Assembly (NCBI GenBank): GCA_031286005.1
Contig: JAITVC010000096.1
Span: forward strand, 1-6,652
Reading direction: 5' to 3'
Length of the DNA stretch: 6,652 bases
Origin: Bacteroidales bacterium
Lineage (GTDB): Bacteria > Bacteroidota > Bacteroidia > Bacteroidales > P3
Of this stretch, positions 4,834-6,652 are shown piece after piece (the first letter of the stretch is position 1; the number at the start of each line of letters is the position of its first letter). The notes under the pieces were generated by a model that worked only from the letters and a program-made list of their open reading frames with translations, had not been told where the DNA came from and ran no database searches. A program made the position numbers and the translations under genes.

Positions 4834-6652
4834 CTATCTTGTAACAACTCGACCTAAAAGGTTGGATATTTGCACACGAACTCGTTCGTATTTGGCCAAC
4901 TGCACAAGTAATATTTGGATATTCTCATCGCTCTTTTCGGTTTTTAATTGTTCACTAAGTTTTGCTTTCTCCTTTTCCACTTTGCACAATTTGAACGTCA
5001 ACAAGCAGTCCGACACCAATTGCGAGAGCTTGTCTTCCTCCGATTCTTCCTTGATAGCAATGCCTTTTTCTTTCCAATTTTTGCTGATATTGTGCGGAGA
5101 GTTCATCAAGTCGCTGGCCAATTGTTTGACTTGTTCGTTTTCGTGATGACAGAAAAATGCATCATCTACCGGATTTTTCGAATTTGAAAATGCCTGAAAA
5201 ATCAAGTTGTACAACGGATTATCAAACGTCAGTTCATCGTTGGAAATATCTTCAAAAATATGTTTGGCTACATTGATGCGTTGAGTTTCTCCGCTTTCTT
5301 CATCCGTTACTACAGGTATTTCGGCGTGGTGATAGTTCACCAAAATGCGAATAATCTCACGCTCTTTGTTAGCATCGCCCTCAATGGTTTGTTCGGTGGG
5401 CGTTATGGGCACATCGGGAGGAGCGATGGCCTCAATATTTTCGGCAGATTCGTTATGCTTCTTTTTGAAATTAGCACGAAGAATTTTATTGATTTCACTA
5501 ATCAATATCGATTCAGGGAAGTCCAAAATGCGGCTGCATTCCGTTGTGTAAATAGTTCGTGAAATCTCATCGGGAATCAACGCAATGCTACTCACCACAT
5601 CTTTGAGTAGTGCGGTTTTTTTGATTGGATCGCCGTTGGCTTCCTTCAACAAAATATTCGCTTTGAAACGGATGAAATCAACAGCATGGTCGGCAATAAA
5701 TTTTTGCACATCGGTCGAACTGTGCGAACGAGCAAACGAATCCGGATCTTCGCCATCGGGAAACAACACAATGCGAACATTTAGCCCTTCCTGCAAAATC
5801 ATATCCATTCCACGGAATGAGGCTTTGATACCGGCCGCATCGCCATCATACAGCATCACGATATTTTTAGTATATCGGCTGATGAGTTTGATTTGTTCGG
5901 TGGTTAGCGAAGTTCCCGATGAGGCCACCACATTTTCCACACCCGCTTGATGGAGCGAAATCACATCGGTATAGCCTTCCACCAACAAACAAGTGTCTTG
6001 TTGAACAATCGCCGTCTTAGAGAAATGCAGGCCGTAGAGCACCTTGCTTTTGCTGTAAATATCCGATTCCGGCGAGTTGACATATTTGGCCGCTTTGGCT
6101 TTATCGGTAATTAACGTGCGGCCGCCAAAAGCAATCGTTCGTCCCGAAAGGTTGTGAATAGGGAACATTACACGGCCTTTGAAACGGTCGTACATCGTGC
6201 CGTCATCACGTCGGATACTCAATCCGGTTTTGACTAAATAATCAGCATTGTAACCTTTCGCAATGGCGGTTTTCGTAAAACTATCCCACTCGTCCAAACA
6301 ATACCCCAATTGAAATTTCTCAATAATGGTAGGTGAAAATCCCCGCTCTCTAAAATATGATAAACCGATGGAACGTCCGCTATCGTTGTGATGCAACAAG
6401 TCGCCAAACTGATTTTTGGCAAACTCGGTAACATTGAACAACCCCTCGCGCTCGTTCATTTGCTGAATCATTTCCGGCGTTTGTTCCTCCTCTTGAATTG
6501 GAATGCCGTACTTTTTTGCCAAATAACGCAACGCTTCGGGATAAGAAAAATGTTCGTGTTCCATCAAAAACGTTACCGCATCGCCACCTTTCCCGCAACC
6601 AAAACATTTAAAGATGTTTTTGGCCGGATTAACATTGAACGACGGTGTTTTT
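4834..6652 (-). CDS. dnaG: DNA primase, 5' end missing
   Basis: DnaG makes the RNA primers for lagging-strand synthesis and works with the replicative helicase. The frame is open to the right edge; 605 residues are visible, and the true start lies outside. The visible part opens inside the CHC2 zinc ribbon, with KTPSFNV and the second cysteine pair KCFGCGKGGDA (Cys16, Cys19 of the visible part). The catalytic core follows: RERGFSPTIIEKFQLGY (101-117), GRVMFPIH (159-166), NSPES and LYGL nearby, then TOPRIM acidic motifs EGYTD (225-229), DGD (269-271) and DPD (302-304). A Pro/Thr/Glu-rich linker (about 403-428) leads to a divergent, mostly helical C-terminal region (430-605) that should be the helicase-interaction domain. 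A TTG or ATG around 6567-6562 would start inside the zinc domain and is not the real start. rsmI follows after 10 bp. Confidence 0.96.
   Translation of the reverse strand, partial: KTPSFNVNPAKNIFKCFGCGKGGDAVTFLMEHEHFSYPEALRYLAKKYGIPIQEEEQTPEMIQQMNEREGLFNVTEFAKNQFGDLLHHNDSGRSIGLSYFRERGFSPTIIEKFQLGYCLDEWDSFTKTAIAKGYNADYLVKTGLSIRRDDGTMYDRFKGRVMFPIHNLSGRTIAFGGRTLITDKAKAAKYVNSPESDIYSKSKVLYGLHFSKTAIVQQDTCLLVEGYTDVISLHQAGVENVVASSGTSLTTEQIKLISRYTKNIVMLYDGDAAGIKASFRGMDMILQEGLNVRIVLFPDGEDPDSFARSHSSTDVQKFIADHAVDFIRFKANILLKEANGDPIKKTALLKDVVSSIALIPDEISRTIYTTECSRILDFPESILISEINKILRANFKKKHNESAENIEAIAPPDVPITPTEQTIEGDANKEREIIRILVNYHHAEIPVVTDEESGETQRINVAKHIFEDISNDELTFDNPLYNLIFQAFSNSKNPVDDAFFCHHENEQVKQLASDLMNSPHNISKNWKEKGIAIKEESEEDKLSQLVSDCLLTFKLCKVEKEKAKLSEQLKTEKSDENIQILLVQLAKYERVRVQISNLLGRVVTR

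Noticed and set aside
6562..6567. TTG/ATG near 6567 considered as the start of dnaG
   Set aside because: The frame stays open to the window edge and upstream codons encode the conserved zinc-ribbon motif KCFGCGKGGDA, so the start is further right.
1..6652. Search for CRISPR, tRNA, insertion-sequence ends, phage or defence genes
   Set aside because: No array-like repeats, transposase motifs, tRNA cloverleaf or defence-protein signatures were seen; the window is almost entirely filled by five recognisable genes.

Overview
The window looks like a chromosomal segment from a member of Bacteroidota, probably Bacteroidales or a close relative. Three things point there. A secreted protease carries a C-terminal type IX secretion (T9SS) sorting domain and a BACON-like domain, both typical of this phylum. 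Start codons lack Shine-Dalgarno sequences. The one divergent intergenic region carries TAnnTTTG promoter elements (TATCTTTG) on both strands. The species cannot be named from sequence reading alone.

Layout from left to right: the 5' end of dxr on the minus strand (196 to the left edge, cut off); a 107-bp divergent promoter region; ldcA on the plus strand (304-1212), a cytoplasmic L,D-carboxypeptidase of family S66; then a minus-strand series read from right to left, made of dnaG (primase, start beyond the right edge, stop at 4834), rsmI (4823-4152, 10 bp after dnaG) and a 967-residue secreted M6-family metalloprotease (4105-1202, 46 bp after rsmI). The protease and ldcA converge and overlap by 11 bp at their 3' ends. 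Coding density is very high, and there is no gene-free stretch over 300 bp. I see no tRNA, rRNA, insertion sequence, CRISPR array or phage gene.

Functionally this is mostly a housekeeping neighbourhood: isoprenoid precursor synthesis (dxr), peptidoglycan recycling (ldcA), replication priming (dnaG) and 16S rRNA modification (rsmI). The protease is the accessory component. Its parts are a signal peptide, a pro-region, a zinc protease with an HExxHxxGxxD site, a fibronectin-like segment, an unrecognised beta-rich segment, a BACON-like domain and a T9SS sorting domain. This suggests a large extracellular or surface-attached enzyme.

I did not find a convincing new multi-gene system. The points most worth a second look are the mirror-image promoters between dxr and ldcA (identical 15-mers on opposite strands), the near-leaderless arrangement of ldcA, a 14-bp tandem duplication between those promoters, and the unassigned middle region of the protease.
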